Shown here one piece after another: positions 19,765-30,234 of a stretch of DNA of 64,000 nucleotides. The position numbers and the translations under genes were made by a program. Every line of letters begins with the position of its first letter. The first letter of the stretch is position 1. The notes under the pieces were generated by a model that made no database searches, was not told the origin of the DNA, and was given only the letters and a program-made list of their open reading frames with translations. This DNA comes from Nannochloris sp. 'desiccata'. Lineage: Eukaryota > Chlorophyta > Trebouxiophyceae > Chlorellales > Chlorellaceae. The stretch spans positions 682,001 to 746,000 of the forward strand of contig JAGTXX020000002.1 in NCBI GenBank assembly GCA_019044685.2. The letters run 5' to 3'.

Positions 19765-21235
19765 ATGCTGAGCAGCGCTACGAAGCTGTCCCTCGCTTCT
19801 GGGCTCTCTCAGGTGCGTTTTGACCGAACTCTATGTTTCTCAATGCCCAACTGCAATATGATCTTGGCAGCAAATTCTATCATTACAGCCACCCATGCCA
19901 GCCAAACCCACAATTTTCATTACCTTTGTTTGCAGCCCTTGCCCCCTCGCCCTGCACAGACCTCACAGCGCCGTGCAGGCGCTGTTACTGTAGGTGCTAC
20001 TCGCAGCGGAACTGAAGGAGGCGCTGCTCTGGACCCAGAGGCTGTCGCTATGCTCAATGCTGCTCGCAAACGCATTGGTACCCGTCCTTCTTCTTCCACA
20101 GCCGGTGCTGCTGCCCGTCCTAGCATTGAACTCTCCCCAGATGCAGACTTTGTTGCCAAGGTGAAGGCGGCATGGCGTATCTTTTTTCCTGAAAAGCAGC
20201 GCCCACTCAGCCCTAAAGAAGAGGGCAAGAAGAGACTTCGAATGATTCTTGTTGCAGACAGGTACGCAGATTTTAATACAATTAGTAGTAGAACAAGAAA
20301 AATCTAGTATTTAGTAGCTATAAATACCAGCCAATGTTCTCTCTGTTTCCGCACACCCCACCCGTGTTTAATAATTAAGTTAGTATGTATATTTCACTTT
20401 CCCCTTTCTTTTACTACTTCTGTACTGTAGGTGCGGTATGAGTTCTGATTCTCTTGCTGGTATGCGTGAAAGCATTGTCAGGGCAATGGAATCTTTTGTT
20501 GAAGTAGAATCTGAAGAAGCAGTCGAGGTGAGATATTCTTACTTGAGAAATAAATAGACTAACCGAGCGTCCCCCCCTCCCTTTTCTTTCTTTCTCTTCT
20601 TTCTTCTTTTCCCCGCCCCCCCCTCTCCGGCCCCTTCTCCACCATAATACATTCAATCTACTACCATTGTTGGGTTCTTTCCCTTTTCCCCTGTTTCCCC
20701 CTATTTTTTGTTATAATTTTCCGTTCAAGCAGAGTCGGTCTTGGCAATCAAGCTATCGAAGCGATGCGTGATGGAATTTTGCAGGCTGTGGAGCCTTATG
20801 TGGAGGTCGAATGCACTGAAGCAGTCGAGGTGAAGAAGCAATTCTCTCTCTCTTTTCTTTTTTTCGTCTTACAAGCCCAGTTTTGCCCATTTTCCCCGCC
20901 TTTCAGCCCAATTTTGTTTTTCCATTTTCAACTCTTTTCGTGTTTAGCCTTTCTTTTTTGGGGGGCAGTAGCCATCATTTTCTATTCTCTCTCTTTTCAT
21001 CTACTATATAAAAACACTTCCTAACCTACCTCCTCCCTCATTTTCTTGCTTTCTTTCTCCCACTCTACAGGTAAATCTCTCGATGGATCCTGAAATTGGC
21101 ACCATCTACTCTGTGGCTGTCCCTGTGCGCAGAGTGAAGCCTTCTATGCGCCCTGGAATGGATGATGCTGCTGCGTTATTTGATCCTTCAGATCCTAACG
21201 CAGATCCAGCTGATCAATTCCCTTATGGAACTTGA
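19765..21235 (+). CDS. MinE: Plastid division-site regulator MinE, with mutually exclusive exons
   Basis: Exons: 1, 19765-19812; 2, 19936-20261; 3a, 20431-20527; 3b, 20733-20829; 4, 21071-21235. Using exon 3a or 3b, the product is 211 residues. Exons 1-2 give the transit peptide and the N-terminal MinD-interacting part (KAAWRIFFPEK, KKRLRMILVADR). Exon 3 supplies the following loop, helix and strand. Exon 4 supplies VNLSMDPEIGTIYSVAVPV then RRVKPS, the conserved end of the dimer domain. MinE drives MinD off membranes and places the plastid FtsZ ring at mid-plastid. Exons 3a and 3b are both 97 nt, both phase-compatible, and encode related but different peptides. Including both or neither shifts the frame. 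The C-terminal 30 residues (acidic, Asp/Pro-rich) extend beyond the usual bacterial end. Confidence 0.94.
20431..20527 (+). other. MinE: MinE alternative exon 3a
   Basis: 97 nt between ctgtactgtag and gtgagat. It encodes (R)CGMSSDSLAGMRESIVRAM followed by ESFVEVESEEAVE, close to the standard plant and algal MinE sequence. Confidence 0.92.
20733..20829 (+). other. MinE: MinE alternative exon 3b
   Basis: 97 nt between gttcaagcag and gtgaaga. It encodes (R)VGLGNQAIEAMRDGILQAV followed by EPYVEVECTEAVE. It is 14/32 identical to exon 3a, with the remaining changes largely conservative and no stop or indel, so it looks like a maintained duplicate rather than a relic. Confidence 0.9.
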
Positions 21236-21567
21236 GTTGGACGTCTATTAGATTTTGTTTTTAGAAAATTTTATCATCGTTGGATGTTTTTAATCAGATT
21301 CTTTCCGAGATTTTTCTTTAAGGTTGTTATTAAGAAAATCGTAGATATGTAGAGATCTATGGTATGACCATAATACGCGTACCGTAGCTCTAAAGTAGAA
21401 GATTGTACTGCTGTTTTTCCCTTTCGCTTTTTAATAGATTTTAAGCCTGTTTTTTTTTAAGAAAGATACTAAGAATTAGAAAATCTCTCCTGATGATATT
21501 GCAATCAGCCAACAAGAACGAATGTAAATGTACGATCGATTAATGAAAATACCAACTATCCGTGGTT
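21236..21567. other. Convergent 3' region, MinE / ankyrin gene
   Basis: 332 A/T-rich bases between facing stop codons. No gene seen. Confidence 0.5.
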
Positions 21568-22584
21568 CTACAATGCTGTTAAAGCCGCACTGAGTATTTG
21601 CATTCGAAGGGCAGCAAGATGACCACTCCCAGGCAGCACCCGATGCAACAGCAATAAAATATTCTGCATTGTAAATTTTTCTTTTGATTCAAGTCTGAAC
21701 ACTAAACAGACCAAATCTTCAGGGTGTTTTTGCCATACAGGATATAAAGCTTGGCCTATTCCAGGGCAAGGGATAGGTACTGCTTCCCAAGAACGTCCTC
21801 CAGCTGAAATCAGAGCTACAATAAGAGAAGATTTTGGAAGATTGAGAAGCTTGCAAAAATATGATTGGTTGGTTTCTAATTGTTTCAATAGTTGCATCGG
21901 GGTAAGACCCATGAGATTACGTTGCTCAGGATCAGCTCCAGCTGCGAGAAGACACTGTACAATAGCCATTCTTGTTGATTGAGGGTCGAGCTGCTGTTGA
22001 AAGGCGAGGAAAATTGCAGGATCATCAGTACTAGTACTAGTGCTGCTGCTCTTGTCGTTCTCGCTGTTCTCGTTAATATTCTTTTTCTCGTTCTTCAACT
22101 GTTCTTGATGTTGCTTCCCATGGTCTTTAGGGCTCCTAAAATTACAGAATGGCTTTCCTAGGTTTGATTTACTCACTTTCAATGCATGGAAATAGCTGGC
22201 GACAGCACAATGAAGAAGCGTGTTGCCTGTAGATTGCTCTCTTGCGTTTATTTCCAACGTATTTGAAGCTTGATGAAGTGATTTGTCAAGGGTGTTATCG
22301 CAAGGTCGATCATCTTGGTGCAAAGGAAGGCAGAACAGCAAGGCCTTCACGTCAGCAACGCAGCCTGCCTCGACTGCCACGCGTAGTCTTCTTTGCATCC
22401 TAGGAATGATTCTTAGCATGTATTTCCGCTCATTCCGCATATATAAAGTCAAAAATAAAGACAAATTCCAAGAGAAATGCACAGAGTAGCATCTATCGGT
22501 AATATTTGGCCTATTTATTGGGTGGATTGTATTGGACACCTCGTGCTGCGTCGTGTAGATTACCTCTAAAGGGGAGAAATTCAT
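21568..22584 (-). CDS. Ankyrin-repeat protein, unidentified
   Basis: A single-exon ORF of 338 residues. Ankyrin-like units are visible: RLRVAVEAGCVADVKALLF, then TGNTLLHCAVASYFHALKV, and MAIVQCLLAAGADPEQRNL with MGLTPMQLL. A Ser/Thr/Asn-rich low-complexity linker separates the last two. The C-terminal 100 residues are hydrophobic and helical (NILLLLHRVLPGSGHLAAL) and may form an additional helical or SOCS-box-like end, which I cannot confirm. The first ATG is used here. The Met at the complement of 22417-22419 (MLRIIPRMQ) is a better start, because residues before it do not look folded. Function unknown; probably a protein-binding adaptor. Confidence 0.7.
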   Translation of the reverse strand: MNFSPLEVIYTTQHEVSNTIHPINRPNITDRCYSVHFSWNLSLFLTLYMRNERKYMLRIIPRMQRRLRVAVEAGCVADVKALLFCLPLHQDDRPCDNTLDKSLHQASNTLEINAREQSTGNTLLHCAVASYFHALKVSKSNLGKPFCNFRSPKDHGKQHQEQLKNEKKNINENSENDKSSSTSTSTDDPAIFLAFQQQLDPQSTRMAIVQCLLAAGADPEQRNLMGLTPMQLLKQLETNQSYFCKLLNLPKSSLIVALISAGGRSWEAVPIPCPGIGQALYPVWQKHPEDLVCLVFRLESKEKFTMQNILLLLHRVLPGSGHLAALRMQILSAALTAL

Positions 22585-22709
22585 TTGGGGGACGGAAAAT
22601 CTAAAAATTTCTTAAATTTCCCAAACGGAGGGAAATTCTCACGCTAAAGCCAACCATTGTTGTTTCTTTATGATATTTTCCTTGTCAATTATGCTTGAGA
22701 CACATACTT

Positions 22710-23378
22710 ATGGATTTTGAAGAGTTCTTAGGCCCTCCCGATGTAGTTGTGGAGGAGTGCGAGGATGACATTGATAACATTGACTCCGGTATTAGCACTT
22801 TCGAGGATGCACCCCTTAATTGGGACATCTGCGATGTATCAATAAATGCCTCGGATAAGAAATATATCCTTGAAATGGCAAAAGAGGTATTTAAAACTTT
22901 GCGAGACGGCAACCTGACTCAAGAGCAATTGATCAACAAACATGCTGTCGGTAGCCTGGAAAGGTACAAATGGATGCTTACATTCACTTTGTTCGATTTT
23001 TATGACATGGATTTTAGCGCCAAGTTGTCCTCGATTCACAATAATGCAAGGCTGACTTGTCCATGCTGCCATGGTCCACCCGTCAGTCAGGGGCCTGTGT
23101 GGGACAGAATCCGCTGGATTTCCTCTTTAATAGGATTCCAGTTTGTCCTGATACACAAATACTGGTGTAAAGATTGCAAAGGTGCGACGCATGCACCTGG
23201 ATGCATGCGTCGCACCTTTGCATGCGAACAAGCAAATGACTTAAAACCACTACCAAATAATAAAAACAATACAGAAAAATCTCAACTTTCCTTTTGTGTA
23301 AACAAAAATGCGGGATTGCCAGGTGTCGCTCCAGCCACTCTCTCATCAACCTCACTTGCAGCAGCCATCTCCTCATAG
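22710..23378 (+). pseudogene. Cysteine-rich ORF interrupted by a palindrome, possibly transposon-derived
   Basis: The ATG at 22710 opens an ORF starting MDFEEFLGPPDVVVEE with an acidic N-terminus. A globular part follows (SDKKYILEMAKEVFKTLRD), then a zinc-ribbon-like region: LTCPCCHGPPVSQGP, IGFQFVLIHKYWCKDCKG. A perfect 20-bp inverted repeat cuts in right after CKDCKG. Beyond about 23282 the frame is only the antisense of the leucyl-tRNA synthetase gene, so the true C-terminus is missing or elsewhere. The CPxC, arginine/tryptophan, then KYWCKDCK layout resembles N-terminal zinc domains attached to transposase-like proteins, but I cannot assign a family. A truncated mobile-element relic is my best guess; a short functional gene is possible. 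Confidence 0.5.
23176..23221. repeat. Perfect inverted repeat, 20-bp arms, 6-nt loop
   Basis: Left arm 23176-23195 (gcaaaggtgcgacgcatgca), loop cctgga, right arm 23202-23221 its exact reverse complement. It would form a very stable hairpin in RNA or single-stranded DNA. It lies inside the cysteine-rich ORF, 61 bases from the 3' end of LeuRS. Confidence 0.97.
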
Positions 23379-26300
23379 CTTACACTTCTCACTGATACAC
23401 TGTCCACTTTTAACGCTCTGGTCAGATACCCCACGTTCTCTTCCAATAAAGCCGCTTCATCAAAAGGTAATTTTGTGTTCAAAGCATCGGGGCCAACTGT
23501 CAGTAACACAGCATCTACTGTTTGCTTTGCAAACGGCATAACGAATGATTTAATGCCCTTTTGACCCATAGATTGTATCTCTGGATCAGCATTCGCAGCA
23601 GCGAGAACTTTCCCCATTACATCCGATGGGAATGTACCAGTACTGGAATCGTACAAGGAAGAAAGCAAGGATAAAATCATCGCTCTCCAACCCCCAAATT
23701 CTGTAGAGACCACAATTTCAACTGCAGTGACTTTGCCAGGCGTAGGGCCAGGAGGAGTTCCTTTTTTGACCTTTGGAGGTGCTTCGCTTTTCGCTATGGC
23801 CTTTCTAATCATCACGATGGCACTTTCCACATACACAGCGGTTCGTTGTAAAAGTAAATCTGGTTTTGCCGAGACCGGCCACCCAGCCTTGATGACCAAT
23901 CCTGGTTTCTTTAAGACATTACCCCAGAGATGCTCACACCAATGTGGACATACCGGTGTCAATAATAAGGTGGACACTTCCAAATACCGTACTATTAAAC
24001 GTCTATTAAGCCCCTCAGGACCACATGCAAATCGATAGGTATCACGGGCGTTGGTCAAATCGTACCATCCCACCTTCAAAGCTTCTCTAAACATGTAGGA
24101 ATCGTATGCAGCTTTGGCACCATGAATGGCAATATTCATTTCATTGTCAAATGTTTTATCTAAGAATGAAGTTGGCTCTTCATCTCTCATGGTGTCCAAT
24201 GCAGCCATGCACTCTTCAGACCAGATGAGTTCTTTTGAAAGCTTGAGAATGGCTGCATTTGCAGTACCATGTTCAAAATTAGCATCATCCATACCATCAC
24301 CGGCATCAGCAAGACCAACACGCATCGCATCTGCTGAATATTCTTTGATTGCTTCATCGAGTGTTTTGAAATTACCTGTGGACTTACTCATTTTTTCAGC
24401 ATTGAGTAGTAAATGTCCATTTGCACGCATTCCACGTGGCCATAACTCGGGTTTATCAGACCATACGGCAGTATGGTTGTACAGACAAAAAGTCAAATGA
24501 TTTTGGATCAGATCTTTTCCAGAGACACGGAGATCAAATGGATACCAGTATTCAAATTCTTTCTTCATTTTGGTTAACGTCTCAGCAGGCACAGCACAGG
24601 TAGCAGGGTTTGGCATATCACCTTGTAAGAATACATAGTCCCAGACTTCTGTAGTCAAGTCTTCAGGTTTGATCCCGGCGGGGGCTGCTCCGGGACCACT
24701 GCAATACATATCCCCACCTTGCAAGAAATGAGCTACAGTATAATAGGCCATATATATAGTAGAGTCAGAGAGGGATTCAATAAGGTAGACAGGATCCCAT
24801 GGTAGGCGAGTACCAAGACCAAAAGAACGTGAACATGCCCATTGATTAAGCCAGTCTAAAGTTTGACCAAACGTATTTTTTGCGCTCTCATCAAAAGTTT
24901 CCATTTTTTCGAGGCAACCTAAAGTTGCTTCCTTCCATTCTTGTTCTCCATAGGTAATATACCATTGATCAGTCAAAGCAACGACGCACTCATCACCAGA
25001 ACGAGAGATAACTTGACGCTCAGGTTCGGAATAAAGTAAAGCTTCTCCACTTTCAAGCATCTCGGCTTTGATCACAGGTTTGACCTCGTTGACTTTTTTA
25101 CCAGCATGTGGTCCAATAATTAAAACACCATCAGTGAATCCTTTTAAATACACCAGTTGCTTTGCTTCAGCGAGTTTCTTTGTATCGTTTTGAGATTGGA
25201 TCTTCATGTCCTCGCACACTTTTTGAGCAGCAGCGCTACCAAAGCCTGGAATATCGATAATAGGGATTACCTCGTAGGGCATCACCATAGAATCTTCAAT
25301 TCCATACTTTTCACGCAATTTAGGTTTATTTTTCAAGTCCATCAAAGCAGCGTAGTCATCGGGAGCATCTGAAGGCACCGAAGTAACGATGCCCGTTCCT
25401 TTATTTGTTAAGATAGTAAGTAAAGGAAGCACGAAGATACGTTCATGAGGGCATCGAGGGCTTGATACGGGTGTTCCTAGTAAATCTTCACCAGTAAATG
25501 CCAACAACTTTTCAGGTTTTCCTGTTTCAGGCATCAAATCCTGATAAGACATATTCAACGCTGATCTGTCCGTCATAATGTAAACTTCATTGTTTAGACC
25601 CCGGTACGCGCCATAATTACCATCAGGTAATGCCCAGCAATTCGTTTGACCATACATTGTTTCAGGACGTAAAGTAGCAGCAAGTAAATAGACTGGGCCT
25701 TGATTCTCCAAAGCTGATAAAATGCCAGTGAGCTCGAGGACCTTCATTTTTATTAAAACATATTCTTGAGGACCCACACCTTCACCGCTTGCACGATCAT
25801 GATCAGCACAGGGTTGTTTATCTAAAGGAGAAAACACAGCGAATCTTTTATCTTTAACAATTTTACCAGCTCTGCGTAAGACTTCAAATTGCCATTTGAT
25901 GAAAGAATCATAAAAAGGGTTCACATCGGTAGTAATAAAAGCACGACGCCAATCTACACCGCATCCCATTTCTTTGATATCACGAACAGCCATTGGAGGG
26001 AAATATTGCAGCCAGTGCAGAGGGTCTGCAAATTTGGGAATCTCATCTTCAGGGATTCCGCTCATTTTTAAAATTTCCCACTGAGTCGCACCAGTGCCTT
26101 TCTTCGCCATATGCTTACTTTTCTTGGAAGTGAATTTTTTCAACATACCACGGGCAATGTTGGCTTCGGCTTCTGCTACTGCTGCATCATTCTCAGTTTT
26201 CTCAGCATTCTCAACAGCGGACGCAGCAGCATCCTCAAAGTCATCTGCCAAAGAAGAATAATTAGGAGGGCAGCCATAGGTATCAATTTCTCTCTTAAGC

Positions 26301-26605
26301 TTATCTGCGCATGCTTTGATAGGCATACCTGTGCAATGGAATCCTTGAGGGAAAAGCACATTCTTACCGCAAAGGCGGTGGTAGGCAGATGCGAACTCGA
26401 GTTTAGAGAGAGAAAACGCATGACCTAAATGGAGGAGACCGTTCATATAAGGGTAGGGGAAATTTCCAAAGAATTTGGTCTCGATAGTGCCAGGGTCATC
26501 ACCAGCATCAGCTTCAAAAGCTTTCTCTGCTTCCCATTTTGCCTGTGCCGCCTTTTGTAATTGCAATAGCAAATCACGGCGAGCAAAGCTCTGCTGAGCC
26601 TGCAT
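23282..26605 (-). CDS. LeuRS: Leucyl-tRNA synthetase, cytosolic type
   Basis: An intronless 1,107-residue class I synthetase. The HIGH-type motif is GLLHLGHAF in FFGNFPYPYMNGLLHLGHAF, and KMSKS is present as AEKMSKSTGNFKTLDE. A CP1 editing insertion with the threonine-rich and GTGIVTSVPSDAPDDY segments lies between. The tRNA-anticodon-binding helical domain and the archaeal/eukaryotic C-terminal extension (VEIVVSTEFGGWRAMILSLL) identify the cytosolic rather than the bacterial/organellar type. It charges tRNA-Leu and hydrolyses mischarged tRNA. Length is usual for the family. It is divergent from kinesin-13. Confidence 0.96.
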   Translation of the reverse strand: MQAQQSFARRDLLLQLQKAAQAKWEAEKAFEADAGDDPGTIETKFFGNFPYPYMNGLLHLGHAFSLSKLEFASAYHRLCGKNVLFPQGFHCTGMPIKACADKLKREIDTYGCPPNYSSLADDFEDAAASAVENAEKTENDAAVAEAEANIARGMLKKFTSKKSKHMAKKGTGATQWEILKMSGIPEDEIPKFADPLHWLQYFPPMAVRDIKEMGCGVDWRRAFITTDVNPFYDSFIKWQFEVLRRAGKIVKDKRFAVFSPLDKQPCADHDRASGEGVGPQEYVLIKMKVLELTGILSALENQGPVYLLAATLRPETMYGQTNCWALPDGNYGAYRGLNNEVYIMTDRSALNMSYQDLMPETGKPEKLLAFTGEDLLGTPVSSPRCPHERIFVLPLLTILTNKGTGIVTSVPSDAPDDYAALMDLKNKPKLREKYGIEDSMVMPYEVIPIIDIPGFGSAAAQKVCEDMKIQSQNDTKKLAEAKQLVYLKGFTDGVLIIGPHAGKKVNEVKPVIKAEMLESGEALLYSEPERQVISRSGDECVVALTDQWYITYGEQEWKEATLGCLEKMETFDESAKNTFGQTLDWLNQWACSRSFGLGTRLPWDPVYLIESLSDSTIYMAYYTVAHFLQGGDMYCSGPGAAPAGIKPEDLTTEVWDYVFLQGDMPNPATCAVPAETLTKMKKEFEYWYPFDLRVSGKDLIQNHLTFCLYNHTAVWSDKPELWPRGMRANGHLLLNAEKMSKSTGNFKTLDEAIKEYSADAMRVGLADAGDGMDDANFEHGTANAAILKLSKELIWSEECMAALDTMRDEEPTSFLDKTFDNEMNIAIHGAKAAYDSYMFREALKVGWYDLTNARDTYRFACGPEGLNRRLIVRYLEVSTLLLTPVCPHWCEHLWGNVLKKPGLVIKAGWPVSAKPDLLLQRTAVYVESAIVMIRKAIAKSEAPPKVKKGTPPGPTPGKVTAVEIVVSTEFGGWRAMILSLLSSLYDSSTGTFPSDVMGKVLAAANADPEIQSMGQKGIKSFVMPFAKQTVDAVLLTVGPDALNTKLPFDEAALLEENVGYLTRALKVDSVSVRSVSYEEMAAASEVDERVAGATPGNPAFLFTQKES

Positions 26606-27239
26606 AGGCGATTCAAGGATATTGGGTATTTAAGTTAGTATATTTACAAAGAGAAATAAGCGGAAAATTTGCTTCCACCACCATTTTTAAGAGGGTTTTG
26701 ATTAGCCGATTTGAGATTCAAGATGAAATAAAGAAATTAGCTAGAATGACGTCAGCTATTGATGCATCAGAAATTGTGATTCCTGATTAGATAATCTATA
26801 TGGGCATTGCAGCACATACCTCACTGGAAGTGTTCATTAAGCTCTAGTTGTTCAAGATGCAGCCGTCTTGGGCGACTAGGTAGAGGCGGCGCAGCAGTAG
26901 GGCGTACCAGTGTGTATTCGCTACACCAATCTTTGCATCTGATGCATTTCTAAACCTTCCGCTGTTGAAGTGGGTATGAAATTTTACTTTGTGTACCTTT
27001 GTGTACATCAACTCAAGAATTCAATCAATGGTCAACTAGATTCAGGAGGGCTCTTAAAGAACTCTTCATTAACTATTCTAATAAAAACAGGTGTACTAAT
27101 CTTGCCATAAGAAGCACGACAGAGTGGTGTTTCTTCGAAAAGACTTTCAACGACCTTTGGGAAATCAATCAGTTTCACCGAGTGCTTGTGCAATAGAAGA
27201 GCCAGCAGTGTATGATAGTTGCTAATTTTGTTCGCAATC
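26606..27239. promoter_or_regulatory. Divergent 5' region, LeuRS / kinesin-13
   Basis: 634 bases between two start codons pointing apart. Small ORFs here have no protein-like character. No RNA gene was recognised; both promoters and 5' UTRs must be here. Confidence 0.45.
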
Positions 27240-30234
27240 ATGTCAGTTGAAGATATATTGGTCCAGACGGGCTTGGGCCATCTGGCTCCTGCTTTTCAAG
27301 GCACTTCGATGGAACGGTTCAAGGGACTGCTCATTCAGGTGCGCTGAAAACACACTGATCTGGTTGCTTTTAGATATGCATTATGGCTCATATTGTTCAG
27401 GGCACTTTAGGTGGCTTATTCAAAAGCTGTTTGCATGACTCAAAACTGAGCAAGCCACTAAATTACGCTGTCATTGTTCTAGCTTGGCTCATTACAGATG
27501 AGCTTTATCACCTCTTATTTAAACCTTTTCCCACTATTTGACTCACATAAACACTCCTTTCAATCTTATTATGCAGGATTATGACAAGTTTGGCATTCGT
27601 GATGTTGTGGAGAAGCAAGCTTTATTCAAAGTTATCAAAGGATTAAATGCCGAAGAATTCAGTCTTAACCTCTCTCCAGAACCTTCTGCCAGCAATCTTT
27701 CTTCACAAGCCAACTCTTCTCCAGAACCTCACCCACGATTCGCTGGTTTGAATCCAGCCGTAGATGTAGATGCTGATGATTTACTTGATCTCGATGCAAG
27801 TGACGACGATGACTTTTTGCAAACTTTCAGTGACGCATTCACTAAGAACATCACACCGCAGCGCTTAGCAGGTCAATCACTCTCTACTTCTGCAGCTGCA
27901 TCTACTACAAACCCAGCTGCAGCAGCAGCAGCGGAAGCTTCAGTTGGCACCCCACTCCGCCCTTCTGCTTTAATCTCCGGCAGTGCTGGTGGCATGAGTG
28001 GAATTTTGCCTCATTTTTCTGCTGGAGGAAACGCGTCGAGTAGAGGTAATGGTAATAACTTAGACCGTACAGAAAGCACTGCCACCAGCGTTGGAATAAA
28101 TGCTTCTGGAACTAATGCATCTTCACCAGGGGCAACCATGTCTGCAGAAGATGCTGCGGCCTTGGCTGCAATTTCAGATCCTCCTCGAATTCGCGTCATT
28201 GTCCGTAAAAGACCTCTGAATCGTAGAGAAATGGATCGTGGTGACAGTGATGTCCTTCAATGCGACCCCGAGAACGCTACTCTCTACGTTCACGAACCGA
28301 AACAAAAAGTAGATTTGACAAAGTACACCGAGAGTCATGCATTCTGTTTCGACGACGTTTTCGATGAAGAAGTAGATAACGATGCTGTATACCAGCGTGC
28401 AATCCGGCCATTGATTGCTACCTTATTCCGTGCTGGTAAAGGAACCTGCTTTGCTTATGGGCAGACTGGATCAGGGAAGACCTATACCATGGGGCCGTTG
28501 CCAATAAGAGCGGCAGCTGATATCTTCTCTATAATCGAAGCAGCCCCCGAGTACAGCGCATTGTCTTTGCACGTAGCATGCTACGAGATCTACGGTGGCA
28601 AGGTCTTTGATCTATTGAATACACGGCAAAGACTTGATGTGAGGGAAGATGCCAAGAGACGTGTACAAGTTGTCGGCTTGAAAGAGGTAGAAGTAGAGTG
28701 TATTGACATATTAATGAAATTATGTGATCATGCTGCGTGTACACGGTCTACAGGATCAACTGGTGCGAACGATGAGTCTTCTCGGTCACATTCTATAATG
28801 GTCTTCTCTCTTAGAGCCCCCGCTCCGGTGGCACCCACGGGCCCAGGCATCCCACCTAGGCCTCGCGCATCAACGCTTCGGCCTGGCCAAGAAGAACCCC
28901 CTAAATTACGCAATATAGGTAAACTCACTTTTATTGATTTAGCTGGTTCTGAGCGCGGGGCTGACACATACGAAAATGACAAACAAACTCGCTTAGAGGG
29001 AGCGGAGATTAATAAAAGTTTATTAGCCTTAAAAGAATGCATCCGTGCCCTGGATGCCGAAGCCAGGCACATCCCTTTCCGCGGTAGTAAGCTTACTGAA
29101 GTGTTACGAGATTCGTTTATTGGCAAGAATGCGAGAACGGTGATGATTGCGAATGTGTCTCCGAATAGTACATCGTGTGAACATACATTGAATACATTAC
29201 GTTATGCGGATAGAGTTAAAGAGATTAAGAAAGATAATGGAGGTAGTGGTAATGGCAATGGTTTGGGAGCAGGACAGCAGCAGAGAGGGAGTGTAGCTGG
29301 AGCAAGTGCAACTGCTGCTGCTGCAGCTGCGGTGGCGGCAACGATGAGTGGAGAAGTCAATGCTGTAGCTGCTTTATTGCAGAAAATGCCCCCTCCTAGT
29401 ATTCCTGGAACTTCTCATGGTCCACCTCATATCAATACAGCAGCATTACAGAATGAACAACAACCTGTGGAATTGAAATCCGGTCTTCCATCACCACCAC
29501 CATTAGCTAGGACACCTGCTCGTGGTGGTGCTTCTGGGGTTGGAACGCTTCCTTCACCTACTAAACTACGCGCTCCTGGAGCTACGATGAACAACAACAC
29601 CAATGTGAACAACGCAGTAACTACTCCAGGAGGTCGTGGTGATGGTGGTAATGGCCCTATTAATAATAATAATAATGCCGCTGCCCCTGCTGCTCCCGCT
29701 ACCCATAATGGTTTCATCACACCTGCTAAGAATCTCCATACTACTGCTACCACTACTATGAATAAATTTGCCTCTTCTCCACCTGGTTCTAAAGACTCTG
29801 CTACTAGCTCCGCTGCTGCGAATGCTACAAACAGTCTCCGTCGTTCAGGTTCACTTGCGGCTCACCCGCTGCCTCACACGTTGTCAGATGCATCTCAATT
29901 AAGCTCTTCAAGTGCTGGTGGTGCTGCTAACGGTGGTGTTGATACTAATGATCCCGTGTTGGGTCCATTAATAGCTGCAGAAGAAGACCTCATTGCTGCA
30001 CACAGACTCCACATTGAGGGTACAATGGCCACGGTACGAGAAGAGATGGAGTTGCTATCCCAATTAGATGACTCTAGTGGTCGTGGTGCGAGCGTAGAGA
30101 CTTATATAGAAGAATTAGGGAATATTCTAGTAGAAAAGGCAGCTGGAATATCAGCATTGCAGCAACATGTGACGGCGTTTAGAAGGAAATTAAAAGCGGC
30201 TGCGACAGCAATGTCAACTGCAAATGGAAATTGA
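27240..30234 (+). CDS. Kinesin-13 (microtubule depolymerase)
   Basis: Two exons, 27240-27338 and 27577-30234 (intron 238 nt), give 918 residues. The N-terminus spliced across the intron ([19 protein letters not shown], then [19 protein letters not shown]) looks like a small SAM-type helical domain. The internal motor spans about residues 237-584: [16 protein letters not shown]-loop [12 protein letters not shown], switch [12 protein letters not shown], switch [13 protein letters not shown] [13 protein letters not shown]. The class-specific KVD loop is seen as [15 protein letters not shown] Gly/Ala/Asn-rich linker leads to a C-terminal coiled coil ([20 protein letters not shown]). Kinesin-13 proteins depolymerise microtubule ends in spindles and flagella. 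The central motor and KVD motif support the call strongly. Confidence 0.94.

Noticed and set aside
23176..23240. Helitron 3' end (hairpin followed by CTRR)
   Set aside because: The hairpin is longer than usual and no CTRR terminus follows it.
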